From VRUE01 sp963725085 (GTDB lineage Bacteria > Actinomycetota > Thermoleophilia > Solirubrobacterales > 70-9): a stretch of DNA of 64,000 nucleotides. The DNA is taken from contig CAVRXM010000003.1 of NCBI GenBank assembly GCA_963725085.1, positions 434,001 through 498,000 of the forward strand, read 5' to 3'. Positions 1-9,189 of the stretch are shown piece after piece; position 1 is the first letter of the stretch; each line of letters starts with the position of its first letter. Both the position numbers and the translations under genes were made by a program. A model generated the notes under the pieces. It did not search any database and was not told the DNA's origin. It worked only from the letters and a program-made list of their open reading frames with translations.

Positions 1-1007
1 GTGAAGCGGATTCCGAGGTCGTCCCCGCGGTACGCGGCCGTCTCCGCCGACGCCGCGCCGACCACCTCGCCGTCCCATCGCCGGACGGCCAGCCCGACCG
101 CTGTGCTCGGCGCGCTCACCGCTCGATCGAGCGTCAGCACGTCGCCGCCGGGCGCGCCCGCCACGGCGGTGATGGCGTACAGGGCGCCGTGCGGCGCACG
201 GTCGGCGCGCCGCGCGAGCCACGAGACCTCGACCAGGTCGCCCACGGCCAGCGCAACCGTGGCGGGCGCCAGCGTGACCGTGTCGCCCGCGATCGAGGCG
301 ACGGCGATCGCTGCCCCGCCGTCCTCGAACGACCAGGCGAAGCGCGCCGTCGACGCTGTCCCGCCGTCCAGCACCTCCACGCAGAACAGGCCGTCGGGAA
401 CCTCGGCGAGTGGGTCGCCGGGCGGGTCGCAGGGGTCGGTGGGCGTCACGACGCCAGTGCGGGTGATCGTCAGCTGCCCCGCCGACTCGGCGACTGTCGT
501 CAGGGCCGCCCAGGCGGCTGCGCAGGCGGTCGCGCTGGTCGGCGCGACGCGGACGCGGTAGCCGATGCGCGTGCGCGCCGCGCTGTCGATCGGCGAGAGC
601 GCCGGATCGACGAGCTCGAGTGGATCCTCCGCGGGCTGCACGTGCTCCTCGAACACGTCCAGGTAGACGAGCACCGTGCCACCGGCCGGCAGCGCGGCAA
701 TCTGATCCTGGTCGGTGTAGTCGAACGGCGCGGGTGCGAAGGCCGCGAGCCCGCCGACCCACATCCGCCCCGGCTGCACCGTCAGGTCGAGTCCGCCGGC
801 GGTCGTGACGCCGATCTTGAAGGCGTCGCTGCCCACCACCACGCCGGCGGCTCCGATCGCGTCGGCGGACAGCTCGCTCGTCGCGCGCGCGGCTGCATCG
901 AGATTGAGATTCCAGTCGTGATCGAGCAGGATGCGCCCCTCCTGCATACGCGCGCCCGTCCAGCGCTCGTCGCTGCGCAGTGGGACCTTGGTGTAGTCGC
1001 CGTTCAT
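1..1007 (-). CDS. eCIS-associated DUF6519-type protein (3' end outside window)
   Basis: Reading left from an ATG at 1007, this frame stays open to the window edge (about 335 residues, C-terminus missing). It starts MNGDYTKVPLRSDERW and continues with an MQEGRILLDHDWN stretch near residues 21-33. I recognise that pattern from the DUF6519 proteins that sit at the baseplate end of eCIS operons. The rest looks beta-rich. A GGGAGG ribosome site lies six bases before the ATG, and the upstream gpI-like gene ends two bases earlier, so it is the next gene of the same operon. The role of DUF6519 in the particle is not established here; a baseplate or fibre-adaptor role is inference. Family assignment is from memory of the N-terminal motif. 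Confidence 0.75.
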   Translation of the reverse strand, partial: MNGDYTKVPLRSDERWTGARMQEGRILLDHDWNLNLDAAARATSELSADAIGAAGVVVGSDAFKIGVTTAGGLDLTVQPGRMWVGGLAAFAPAPFDYTDQDQIAALPAGGTVLVYLDVFEEHVQPAEDPLELVDPALSPIDSAARTRIGYRVRVAPTSATACAAAWAALTTVAESAGQLTITRTGVVTPTDPCDPPGDPLAEVPDGLFCVEVLDGGTASTARFAWSFEDGGAAIAVASIAGDTVTLAPATVALAVGDLVEVSWLARRADRAPHGALYAITAVAGAPGGDVLTLDRAVSAPSTAVGLAVRRWDGEVVGAASAETAAYRGDDLGIRF

Positions 1008-1008
1008 C

Positions 1009-3072
1009 TCATTCCTCCCAGGGGGCGAGCGCCAGGCCCGGTCGGACGCCGAGCGGCACGAATTCGTGGACGCGGCGGCGCAGCCGCTGCAGCCGCGCCG
1101 CCCTGTGCAGGTGGTGCTGGGCGCCGACCTCGCCGCCCTCGCTGGCCGCCTCCAGCAGTGGCTGGCGCCGGTCGAGGTCGAGCGCGTAGTAGCCGGCGGC
1201 CTCGAAGCCAACCGACACGAAGGTCGGGTCGGGGAACGGCCCGCAGCGGTACGCGACGGGATGCGACGGTGGCGTCGTGAGGTCGGGACCGAGGAAGCAG
1301 TGGCGCAGACAGCCCTCCTGCTGCTCGACCACGTCGATGCCACCGGCGAACAGGCAGTCAACCGCGTCGGCTGCCTCCGCGCGCACCGCGCCGACGAAGG
1401 TCACGCCGTCGGCCTGGAGGGTGGGCGCGAAACCGCTGCGCGCGCCAACTGCATCGCTTGGCGTGCCGCCGGGATCGTCCCCGCAGGAGCGCAGGCGCGC
1501 GCCGGTCCCGTCAACCACGCAGTCGGTCAGCACGACAGGGAAGGCTCCGAGATCGGCGCGGATCGCGCCCATCACGCAGCGCCGCGCCGAAAGCGTCAGC
1601 GCCCAAGCGCCGGGCTCGACGCGAAGCTGGTTGCCGTCGAGCGGCGACAGCGTGAGGTCGACGAGCTCCACGCCGTCGAGGCGCGCGCCCAGCGTGAGGC
1701 TCCCGGCCAAGGCGAAGCCCGCGAGGGTGAGGCACGCACCCTCGAGGTCGAGGTCAAGCGACCCGTCGACCGTCGGCGTCATCCCACGCGGCGCGACCAC
1801 CCGCCAGCGCTTGAGCGTCGGGGTGAAGCTCTGCGCCGCCGGGGCGGCCAGCCGGTCCGAGGTCTCGATCCGGATCTCGACGTCGGGCCGCCCGGGCTCG
1901 GAGGCGTCGGGGTCCATACCCGCGCTGAGCTGCTCGCCGCGGGCGAACGCGTCGTCCAGCGTGTGCACGATCCGCCCACCCGCGGGGAGTGCCGGGTTGA
2001 GCAAGATCACCACGCGCGCGGCAGGGTCGGAGTCGCCATCGCCGGCGAGCGCTCCGAGGCCGCCGGGTGTGGGCCGGTGCCAGGTGGCGCGCAGCGGAGC
2101 AGCGAAGTCGCTGCCCAACTCGACATGCCCGCGCGCGAGGTCCACGACAGCCTCGCCGGCGGCGGGCGGTGCGGGCGCCGGACCGCCCGGCGGCAGGCTG
2201 CCGAAACGCAGCGCTGGCCACGGGATCGGCGTGCCCTCGGCCTCCAGCGCAAGGAGCACCGGCCGGCCGGGCTCGGGCTCGCCGGCGAGCGGATGGTCGG
2301 CGGCCACGGTCCAGTTCGTCCCGTACGTGATCTGCCCGCCGGCGTCGAGTGCCTGGAGCAACCGGTAGGTGGCGCGCACCGGCGCGTCGAGCTCGTCGCC
2401 AGTGCGCGCCAGCGGCTCGCCCGAGCGCGGCGAACGCGGCACGGGGTTGAGGTACGGGGGCGCCTCGACGCCGAGCGGGTGCAACGCGAAGCGGGCGGGC
2501 TCCGGCAGCGGCGCGGCCTGGACCGCGTGGTAGGTGCGCACCTCCCACGGCCACACGACCACGGTCGCGGCGCGAGGCCCGTACGGGCCGGACGGCGTCA
2601 CGCTCCGGCGCACGCGATCGAAGGGCGTGCCGATGCGGAAGCGTGAAGTGTCGCGCAGGTCGACCGAGGCCACGCGCGGCGGCGGGGGATGGTGCAGCCG
2701 CTGCGCCCAGGTGGTGACCTGCCAGCCCTCGACCACGCGCGCCACCAGCCCGGTGAGCACCTCGGCGAAGTCCTCGAGCGCAGCCGGGGTGCCCTTGCGA
2801 CGGCGCAGCGCGATCGCGTAGGCCACCTCCAGCCGCTCGGCATCGGGCGGCAGTCCGACGAGTGACGCGATGTAGGGCACCGCCCAGTCGGCGCAGCTCT
2901 CTATGAACAGGTCCTGCCAGACCTGGTCGATGTCGTCCTCGAGCAGCCGGCTTTGACGGTCGACGCCCTGCAGCAACGGGTCGAGCAGGCGCGGCGCATC
3001 CCCGACGTCGGCCGGCGCGTCGCGCAGCGCGGGCGGCAGCCAGTCAGCGACGGGTGGGTGCAGGTCGGTCAT
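1009..3072 (-). CDS. phage tail protein I-like baseplate protein of the eCIS
   Basis: This 687-residue protein has an N-terminal part of about 150 residues resembling phage gpI baseplate proteins. It contains the run YAIALRRRKGTPAALEDFAE near residue 85, which matches the usual 'RRKGT' helix of that family. The remaining roughly 500 residues are beta-rich and much longer than phage gpI, as in other eCIS versions. In the particle it should link the J-like wedge proteins to outer structures. Its ATG overlaps the stop of the second baseplate J gene by four bases, indicating translational coupling. The long C-terminal part is not recognised. Confidence 0.82.
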   Translation of the reverse strand: MTDLHPPVADWLPPALRDAPADVGDAPRLLDPLLQGVDRQSRLLEDDIDQVWQDLFIESCADWAVPYIASLVGLPPDAERLEVAYAIALRRRKGTPAALEDFAEVLTGLVARVVEGWQVTTWAQRLHHPPPPRVASVDLRDTSRFRIGTPFDRVRRSVTPSGPYGPRAATVVVWPWEVRTYHAVQAAPLPEPARFALHPLGVEAPPYLNPVPRSPRSGEPLARTGDELDAPVRATYRLLQALDAGGQITYGTNWTVAADHPLAGEPEPGRPVLLALEAEGTPIPWPALRFGSLPPGGPAPAPPAAGEAVVDLARGHVELGSDFAAPLRATWHRPTPGGLGALAGDGDSDPAARVVILLNPALPAGGRIVHTLDDAFARGEQLSAGMDPDASEPGRPDVEIRIETSDRLAAPAAQSFTPTLKRWRVVAPRGMTPTVDGSLDLDLEGACLTLAGFALAGSLTLGARLDGVELVDLTLSPLDGNQLRVEPGAWALTLSARRCVMGAIRADLGAFPVVLTDCVVDGTGARLRSCGDDPGGTPSDAVGARSGFAPTLQADGVTFVGAVRAEAADAVDCLFAGGIDVVEQQEGCLRHCFLGPDLTTPPSHPVAYRCGPFPDPTFVSVGFEAAGYYALDLDRRQPLLEAASEGGEVGAQHHLHRAARLQRLRRRVHEFVPLGVRPGLALAPWEE

Positions 3073-5585
3073 GCCGGCTGCGCCTCCACCGAGGGGCTGT
3101 CAAGCACGATGACCTCCCAGCGGGCGGCGGCGCGCCGGCCCAGCTCGCCGGTCGCGCCGGGCACCTCCAGGCTGGCGACGCCCACCACGCCGGTCACCCC
3201 CTGGAGGACCGCGTAGACATCGGAGCGATCGAGCTGCTGGCCGAGCAGGCGCTGCAGCGGGGCGAGGACACCGTCGGGGTCGAGAAGCGCATCGCGCGCC
3301 GCCGCCGCGACCGTGACCGGGTCGCGGCGGGGGTCGACCGCCAGCACCGCGGCGAGCCCCGTGAGCTGCGTCACTAGACCGGCGCAGACACAGAGCGGCA
3401 CGGTCGCGTCCCGGCGGGCATCGAGGAAACCCGCCAGGGTGGCGACCTCGGGGGCGAGGGGGGCACGCGGCCCGCCCGAGCCGGTGCGGATGAACCCGAG
3501 GTGCAGGCCCGATCCGCCGCAGGCGCAGCCAGGGGGACCGGTTCCGCTCCAGGCGACCGCGTGTGACACGCCGGGGTAGCTGAGGCTCAGGTCGGCCAGG
3601 TCCTCGATCGAGACCGCCCGGTCGAATGCCCGCGCGCGGCTCGGCGCGAGCTGGCGCAGGCGCCGCTCGTCGTCCTGGTCGGCGCCCCCGGACGTGGGGT
3701 CTGCCCCGCGCACCTTCTTGACCCCGCGCACGCTGCCGAGCAGCGCATCGATCGCTCCAGCCTCCACCTCGCCGGCCGTTCCGCCCCCCACCCGGTAGCT
3801 CGCGGTCACGTTGTTGCGCCCGGTTGGTAGCTGCGCGCCCTGCTCGCCGTCGCCGAATTCGACGCTCACCGCGCCGTCGGACTCGAGCCGAGTTGCGAAC
3901 ACCTGCGCGGGCCCGGCGGCGTAGAGGCTCGCGACCTCCTCCCACTGCACGCCGTCGGCGCGCAGCACCATCGTCGGCACCGGCGTGCCGGCGTCGTCGA
4001 CGTCGTAAGCGATCGGCGCGTCCCGCGTCGTCATCCGCTGGCGCACCGCCGCCGCGTTGCCGCTGCCGAGCGTGGCCTGATTGGTCGCGCCGTGGCGGAT
4101 GCGCACGAGGTTGCCGCTGGCCGGCGCCTCTAGGGCGTCCACATCCGGCGCACTATCGGTGAGGTCGACGATCAGGCCGGTAGGCACGTCGCCGGCCAGC
4201 GCCGGGCTCTCCTGCAGCGCGGCCGCGCTGCAGGCGAAGACTTGCCAGATCGGGTGATCGGCCGGCCCCACGGCCACCGCGACGTGCTCGGGCGTTTCGG
4301 TCGGGCGCGGGTAGAGCCGAAGCTGGGGCGGGCCCGCCGGCCGTTCTTCGGGGAAGACGTAGTGGCGCGCGACGACGCGGCGATCGAGGACGTAGATCGT
4401 CTTCTCGTTCGACGCGTCTTCTAGGGCCGGCACCGCCGGGTCGAATTCGAGGCGCGAGACGCGACGCAACGTGCCCGGCGCGGTCTCCCAGCGCACGGGG
4501 CGGTGCGCGGACACGCGGACGATGTCGCAGCCGCCGGTGGCCCAGTCGACGACGGCCACGAGCTGACCGGCCGACAGATCCTCGAGCATCGTGTCGAGCA
4601 CGACGAACTTGGCGGCCGGGTCGATCGCGCTGTCCGTGGCGAAGCTAAGGCTCTGGACTTTCGTCGCCGCCGATGGGTCGGCGGGGATCCGCACGATCTT
4701 CTCGAGGCGCTTGGCCGGGGCGGCAGTGGCCAGGATCCGATAGGCCGCGTAAGGCTCGGTGGTCGAGTCGAGGACGGTGTCGAGATCGCGGTCGAACTCG
4801 ACGAGCGAGGTCCCGAGCTCCGCGGTGTGCCCCGTGACGGTGGCCACCGACAGGGCACTCGTCGCCGACAGCCGCAGCTCCTCCGGCAGCAGGTACCACC
4901 AGGTGAGCAGGTACCAGAACTCGTACCACTCGCCGATGGGCGCGGGGCTGGGTGGGTCGGGCGGCGTCTCGTCGACGAACAGCACGTCGTCGCCGGCGCG
5001 GAAGCCGGGCTCGCCGAGGAAGCGGAGCTGGCGGCCGTCGGGGACGGCCGGAGTCGGCACCCACGAGGCCGTGAGGCTGTCCCACTCACCACTTAGCTGC
5101 GTGTCGCTCACCGTCTCGTACTTCTGTGCCGCGCGAGCGGGCGTGCCCGGCGCCTGGACCCGCGTGCCCGCCGGCACGAGCGGATCGACCCCGCGATCGA
5201 GGAGCGCGACGATCCAGCCCTGCGCGGCGATGCGCGGGCGCGGCCGGTAGCCCACGAGCGCGGCGAGCCGCCGGAGGTCGGTCCAATCCTGGGCGGTGGT
5301 GAGGTACGCCTCGCCGGCGGTCAGCTCTGTCTGGGCCGCGACCCCCTCGGCGACCGCCGCCCACAGCCGGGCCAGCAGCGTCCCCGCCGGGTCGCCCTCC
5401 ACGTCCCAGCGCGCACCGAGCTGCGTGCCATCGACGTCCGCCCGCTCGACCGTCGCGATGAGGTCGCTGAGGAAGCCGAAGAACTCGCCGCTGCGGCGGC
5501 GCAGGATCGGCTCGCCGGGGGGCGGCGGCACGAGCCCGAGGCCGCGTGGACCGGGGCCGCAGGGGCGCGTGGGGGTGCAAGTCAT
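3069..5585 (-). CDS. second baseplate J-like protein of the eCIS (Afp12/Pvc12 type)
   Basis: This 838-residue protein belongs to the putative baseplate assembly (gpJ-like) family that forms wedges around the hub. The diagnostic segment is YRVGGGTAGE near residue 597, followed by SGGADQDDERRLRQLAP, the usual J-core sequence. The N-terminal region (about residues 80-130, 'LTTAQDWTDLRRLAALVGYRP') matches the domain that eCIS J proteins carry before the core. It overlaps the preceding J-like gene by four bases and the following gpI-like gene by four. Two different J proteins next to each other is the normal eCIS arrangement, and this is the longer one. Confidence 0.88.
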   Translation of the reverse strand: MTCTPTRPCGPGPRGLGLVPPPPGEPILRRRSGEFFGFLSDLIATVERADVDGTQLGARWDVEGDPAGTLLARLWAAVAEGVAAQTELTAGEAYLTTAQDWTDLRRLAALVGYRPRPRIAAQGWIVALLDRGVDPLVPAGTRVQAPGTPARAAQKYETVSDTQLSGEWDSLTASWVPTPAVPDGRQLRFLGEPGFRAGDDVLFVDETPPDPPSPAPIGEWYEFWYLLTWWYLLPEELRLSATSALSVATVTGHTAELGTSLVEFDRDLDTVLDSTTEPYAAYRILATAAPAKRLEKIVRIPADPSAATKVQSLSFATDSAIDPAAKFVVLDTMLEDLSAGQLVAVVDWATGGCDIVRVSAHRPVRWETAPGTLRRVSRLEFDPAVPALEDASNEKTIYVLDRRVVARHYVFPEERPAGPPQLRLYPRPTETPEHVAVAVGPADHPIWQVFACSAAALQESPALAGDVPTGLIVDLTDSAPDVDALEAPASGNLVRIRHGATNQATLGSGNAAAVRQRMTTRDAPIAYDVDDAGTPVPTMVLRADGVQWEEVASLYAAGPAQVFATRLESDGAVSVEFGDGEQGAQLPTGRNNVTASYRVGGGTAGEVEAGAIDALLGSVRGVKKVRGADPTSGGADQDDERRLRQLAPSRARAFDRAVSIEDLADLSLSYPGVSHAVAWSGTGPPGCACGGSGLHLGFIRTGSGGPRAPLAPEVATLAGFLDARRDATVPLCVCAGLVTQLTGLAAVLAVDPRRDPVTVAAAARDALLDPDGVLAPLQRLLGQQLDRSDVYAVLQGVTGVVGVASLEVPGATGELGRRAAARWEVIVLDSPSVEAQPA

Positions 5586-8017
5586 CGCCCACCTCGCACG
5601 ACGATGTCGAGCCGGCCGCGGGCGGGCTGGGCTGGATCGTCGTCGAGCACCGCCACCTCCGCGGGCCCGACCGTGATGACGTCGCGGATCGTTCCAGACG
5701 GGTCGCCGAGGCGGCGAGCCTCCTGTGGCTCGACCGCGTCGACACCCGGCAGCGCCCCCAGGGCCGCGACCACCGCCGACAGGTACACCGCAGCCCCGAG
5801 CTCCAGGTGCGACGGGTGGAAGAAGCCGGGCTGCGCATCGGTGCCCGGGCGCAGGCGATGCAGCGCCGCAAGGCGAAGCTGCTCAGGGTCGGTGCCCGGC
5901 GTGGCGCAGATCTCCAGCGCGATCAGCAGGCCCACTGGCGTGCCCGGCACCACGGCGGCCTCCGTGCCCAGCATCCGTAGGCCGTCGAGCGTCTCCTGGA
6001 CGCGGACCCGGACCCCGCGCGCCGCGTCCTCGTCGGCGGTGTCGAGATCGACCGCGGTCGTGATCAGCGGCCAGGAGCCGGTCCAGGTACGCCGCGCGGC
6101 CGCGCGCCGTACGTCGGGGTCGCGCATCGCCGCGGACGCGTGATCGGCGGTGACCACCGCATGCAGCGGCAGCGCCGCGAACGCCTCGGGGGCGTCGCGG
6201 CGGGCGATGTCGAGCGGCATTCGGTCCGCCCCGCCGGTGCCGCCGACCGGGTTGCGCACCGCCACCGGACGCACCTCCCATTCCGGGCTCTGACCGGGCA
6301 GCGCCTTGTTGCGCTCCAGCACGCTCAGTGCATTAGGGGCGATGTTGCCAGCCGCCCCGCCGCCGAGCTCGTAGCCGGCGGCCACCGTGCTGCCGAGAGG
6401 CGGCGCGAGGCCGACGGCGCCCGTCTGGAAGCGCAGCAGCGGGGGCTCGTGCTCCTCGACGTCGATCACGAACGCGAGGTCCGTGGCGTCGGTGGCCACG
6501 TCGAGCAGCGTCGTCGCCCAGAAGGCGCCCACCTCGAGGCCTGAGGGCAGCGTCACGTCGACCGCCAGCCCGTACGGCACACCGTCTGCGTCCATCGCGA
6601 TGCCGGGTCCGCCGGGGTTTCCCGGCCGGGAGGGCGTGCCCGCCGCCAGCAGCGCGAACTGGGCCGGGGCCGCGTCCTCGTCGATCGCGACGAGCGCCAG
6701 CCCGGCGGCGTCGCCGTCCACGAGCCGGCCGTGGTGCGCGGGCACCAGGTTCCCGCGTACGACGGTCACCTCGTCGGCGCCCTTGCCCGGATCGATGCCG
6801 ACCGGATAGGAGCGCGCGAGCGCGTCCTCGCGCGCCCAGGTCACGCGGAATAGGTCGAGCGTCGCGCCGAGCAGCGGGTCGTCGAACGGCTCCACAGCGG
6901 TGAGCCGGACGACCTGCGCGGTGCGGCTGGGCAGATGCGCACGCACGGCGTCGAGCGGCGGGCCGGTCACCGGCCACGGCTGCTGGCGGTGCGCCCAGCG
7001 CGAGTGGGCGTCGTGGTCGCCCGGATCGACGACCTCGAACGCGATGAGGTTGCCGGGCGAAAGCCACGCGCCGCCCAGCGGGTCGGCGGGCGTCGGGCGG
7101 ACGAGCACGCACTCGGTCGCGCCGGCGGGCAAGCAGGCGCCGTCCTCACCCCAGTCGTAGATCGGGATCTCGGCCAGCCCGTCGTGCGCTTCGAGGTCGG
7201 CATCGAGCGTGAAGGCGATCGCCGAGCCCGGCTCGTCGGCGGCCACCTCGTCCGCTACGACCGTCACCGCGGCCTCGCCGGGCGCGACCGCCACGTGCAG
7301 GACCGTCGTTGCCGATACCGCCTCGGTCAGCTCGAAGTCGACGAGCCGGGCGTGGCGCCGCACCGAGGTCCGGAGCCGCGCGGTCTCGAGGTAGGCCTCG
7401 GTGGCGACCCGGTCGAGCCGGTAGTGCAGCAGGTCGCCGATGTGGGCGAAGAGCTCGAGCAGCGTGATGGTCGGGTCGGCGACCGAGGTGTCGGCGTCTG
7501 GCGCCTCGCGCAGAAGCTGCTCGATGAGCACGCGCCGCAGCGAGCGCCAGTCGCGCGCGGTGTAGTCGGTCAGCGGCGACGGTGGTGGTGCCGGTTCGCC
7601 GGGGTCGGGGGCGAAGCAGCTCCCCAGATCCGGGCACTCGGGTCGCAGCCGCACCGGGAGCCAGGTGCGCAGCGGGTCGAACGCCACGCCGGCGGGCGGA
7701 TCGACCTCCAACCGGTAGCGCGCGGTGTCGGGGAGGCCGGCGAGCACGAGCTGGACGTGCGGCGTGGGCACGGCCTCGATCGTCACCGCGCTGACGGCCA
7801 CCGCCGCCCCGCCGGGCGCCGGGGTGAGCGTCCACAGTCCCGGGTCGGCCAGCGCCGCCGAGGGGTCTTGGTAGAGGCGAACGTCGAGCAGGCGCTGACC
7901 GCCGGACTGCCGGGCCTCAGCAGCTCGGAGGCCTTGCACCGTGGTCGATGGGTCGAAGAGCGCCTCGGGCCGGTGCACGGCAGGCGCGGTCGGCGGGAGC
8001 GTGGCGGCGTCAGCCAC
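5582..8017 (-). CDS. first baseplate J-like protein of the eCIS (Afp11/Pvc11 type)
   Basis: This 811-residue baseplate wedge protein has an N-terminal segment DYTARDWRSLRRVLIEQL around residue 150 and 'TLLELFAHIGDLLHYRLDRV' shortly after, both typical of eCIS J-like proteins. The J core lies further on, with YELGGGAAGNIAPN near residue 550 and NPVGGTGGADRMP about 45 residues later. The gene overlaps the gp25-like gene upstream by eight bases and the second J gene downstream by four. It is expected to assemble in the baseplate around the spike. No truncation is visible. Confidence 0.88.
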   Translation of the reverse strand: MADAATLPPTAPAVHRPEALFDPSTTVQGLRAAEARQSGGQRLLDVRLYQDPSAALADPGLWTLTPAPGGAAVAVSAVTIEAVPTPHVQLVLAGLPDTARYRLEVDPPAGVAFDPLRTWLPVRLRPECPDLGSCFAPDPGEPAPPPSPLTDYTARDWRSLRRVLIEQLLREAPDADTSVADPTITLLELFAHIGDLLHYRLDRVATEAYLETARLRTSVRRHARLVDFELTEAVSATTVLHVAVAPGEAAVTVVADEVAADEPGSAIAFTLDADLEAHDGLAEIPIYDWGEDGACLPAGATECVLVRPTPADPLGGAWLSPGNLIAFEVVDPGDHDAHSRWAHRQQPWPVTGPPLDAVRAHLPSRTAQVVRLTAVEPFDDPLLGATLDLFRVTWAREDALARSYPVGIDPGKGADEVTVVRGNLVPAHHGRLVDGDAAGLALVAIDEDAAPAQFALLAAGTPSRPGNPGGPGIAMDADGVPYGLAVDVTLPSGLEVGAFWATTLLDVATDATDLAFVIDVEEHEPPLLRFQTGAVGLAPPLGSTVAAGYELGGGAAGNIAPNALSVLERNKALPGQSPEWEVRPVAVRNPVGGTGGADRMPLDIARRDAPEAFAALPLHAVVTADHASAAMRDPDVRRAAARRTWTGSWPLITTAVDLDTADEDAARGVRVRVQETLDGLRMLGTEAAVVPGTPVGLLIALEICATPGTDPEQLRLAALHRLRPGTDAQPGFFHPSHLELGAAVYLSAVVAALGALPGVDAVEPQEARRLGDPSGTIRDVITVGPAEVAVLDDDPAQPARGRLDIVVRGGR

Positions 8018-8375
8018 TGAGACGCACCTGTGTCGCGGTGGGCTCGCCCGCCGGCCGCAGCCGATAGGTGAGCGTGGCCTCGAGCGTCGACTCCCCGGCG
8101 CGCGCCACGGCGAGGTCGAGCACCTCGATGCGATCGCCGAGCGTTTCCTTGAGGGAGCTGCGCGCCCGCACGTCGACGACGGTGGCGAGTGCCGGGTCGA
8201 GCGGCTCGAACAGCGTGTGCGCGCCCAGACCCGCGCCGAACTCCGGGCGGTGCAACCGCTCGCCCGCGCCGGTGAGCAACACCAACCGCACCATGTCGGC
8301 GACGTGCCGTGCGGGGTCGGCGTCGGCCAGCCGGCGCGCGGGCGTCAGCCGGTAGGGGTGGCGCGGGGCGTTCAC
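8010..8375 (-). CDS. gp25/gpW-like baseplate wedge protein of the eCIS
   Basis: This 121-residue protein contains PEFGAGLGAHTLFEPLDP, corresponding to the FGxGL...LFEP motif of T4 gp25-like wedge and sheath-initiator proteins. In contractile tails gp25 caps the baseplate and nucleates sheath polymerisation. The GTG start at 8375 is chosen because it overlaps the stop of the PAAR gene (GTGA). A longer upstream reading frame runs antiparallel through the PAAR gene and is not credible. The length fits the family, and the location between PAAR and the J genes matches other eCIS clusters. Confidence 0.86.
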   Translation of the reverse strand: MNAPRHPYRLTPARRLADADPARHVADMVRLVLLTGAGERLHRPEFGAGLGAHTLFEPLDPALATVVDVRARSSLKETLGDRIEVLDLAVARAGESTLEATLTYRLRPAGEPTATQVRLSG

Positions 8376-8704
8376 TGTCCCTGCACCCGCGTCTGGAAGC
8401 CGGTGACGATCGCCGTGCCCTGCGGGGCGCCCGCGGCGTTCTTGCACAGCCCGATCGAGCTCGACAAGAGCGGCACCGCGCCCTGGACGGTCACGCGCGT
8501 GGCGGGCATCAGCCACTGCACGGTCAGGCAGGGTGACGGTGCACCGGAGACGTTGAACGGGCAGCCGCTGACCATCACGGTGTCGCTGACGGTCAGCGGC
8601 GGCATGCCGGAGAACGTCAGCCGGGTCGCGCTCGGCACGACCTTCACCTGACCGCCGTGCGGGCACATGATCGTCGCGCCGGCATCGATCAGGAAGGCGC
8701 CCAT
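8372..8704 (-). CDS. PAAR-like spike tip protein of the eCIS
   Basis: This 110-residue protein starts MGAFLIDAGATIMCPHGG and has Gly/Pro-rich beta turns and four cysteines, in the style of PAAR-like tip proteins that sharpen the spike and can bind metal. The ATG at 8704 is preferred over a GTG three bases upstream. GGAGG lies seven bases before the ATG, while the GTG would leave only four. The ATG overlaps the last base of the gpV-like gene's stop codon. It is placed directly after the spike-base gene, as expected for a protein sitting on top of it. Confidence 0.8.
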   Translation of the reverse strand: MGAFLIDAGATIMCPHGGQVKVVPSATRLTFSGMPPLTVSDTVMVSGCPFNVSGAPSPCLTVQWLMPATRVTVQGAVPLLSSSIGLCKNAAGAPQGTAIVTGFQTRVQGQ

Positions 8705-9189
8705 CACATCACCTCCAGCGCGCCGTCGTTGATCGACACACTGGACTGGGTCAGCGCGACCTTCTGGCTGCCGAACTCCAGCACCATCCCGTTGCTGTCG
8801 AGGGTGACCTTCGCCCCCGAGACGGCCTCGACCGCGATCGCCTCGCTGCCCGAGGTGTCGTCGACAGTGAGCTTGTTACCCGCGGCGGTGATCAAGAGGA
8901 TGGTGTCGGGCCCGGCGCCCGGCACGCCGTCGCCGTCGGCGCGGGGGCCACCGGACCAGATCGGCATGCGCGACGTGTCGCCCGCCGGCCACTCGACGAA
9001 GACGAGGCTGCCCAGGGCCGGCACCGCGGCGATGCCGATGCCAGGGCCCGACAGCTCGGACGGCTGCGCCCAGCCGGTGGTCTCGGTGTCGAACACCTCT
9101 GGCACCCGCACCTTGACGCGCGACAGGCGCTTGGGGTCGTCGTTGTCGACGACGATGCCGAGAAACTTGCCGAAGAAGCGCGGAGTCAC
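8704..9189 (-). CDS. gpV-like spike base protein (gp5 OB-fold) of the eCIS
   Basis: This 161-residue protein resembles phage baseplate assembly protein V and the gp5/VgrG OB-fold. It starts MTPRFFGKFLGIVVDNDDP, then 'LSRVKVRVPEVF' and a GSLVFVEWPAGD strand, all characteristic of the OB domain. The C-terminal third (from about residue 110, repeated hydrophobic-polar beta pattern) resembles a short triple-stranded beta-helix spike. Together with the gpD-like hub and PAAR genes on either side it would form a split VgrG. It overlaps the hub gene's stop by four bases. Confidence 0.87.
   Translation of the reverse strand: MTPRFFGKFLGIVVDNDDPKRLSRVKVRVPEVFDTETTGWAQPSELSGPGIGIAAVPALGSLVFVEWPAGDTSRMPIWSGGPRADGDGVPGAGPDTILLITAAGNKLTVDDTSGSEAIAVEAVSGAKVTLDSNGMVLEFGSQKVALTQSSVSINDGALEVM

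Noticed and set aside
1066..2646. Long open frame on the plus strand (526 residues) opposite the gpI-like gene
   Set aside because: It is antisense to a clear eCIS gene, Arg/Gly/Ala-rich and family-less; typical mirror frame of GC-rich coding DNA. The same holds for the long plus-strand frames through 18.3 kb.
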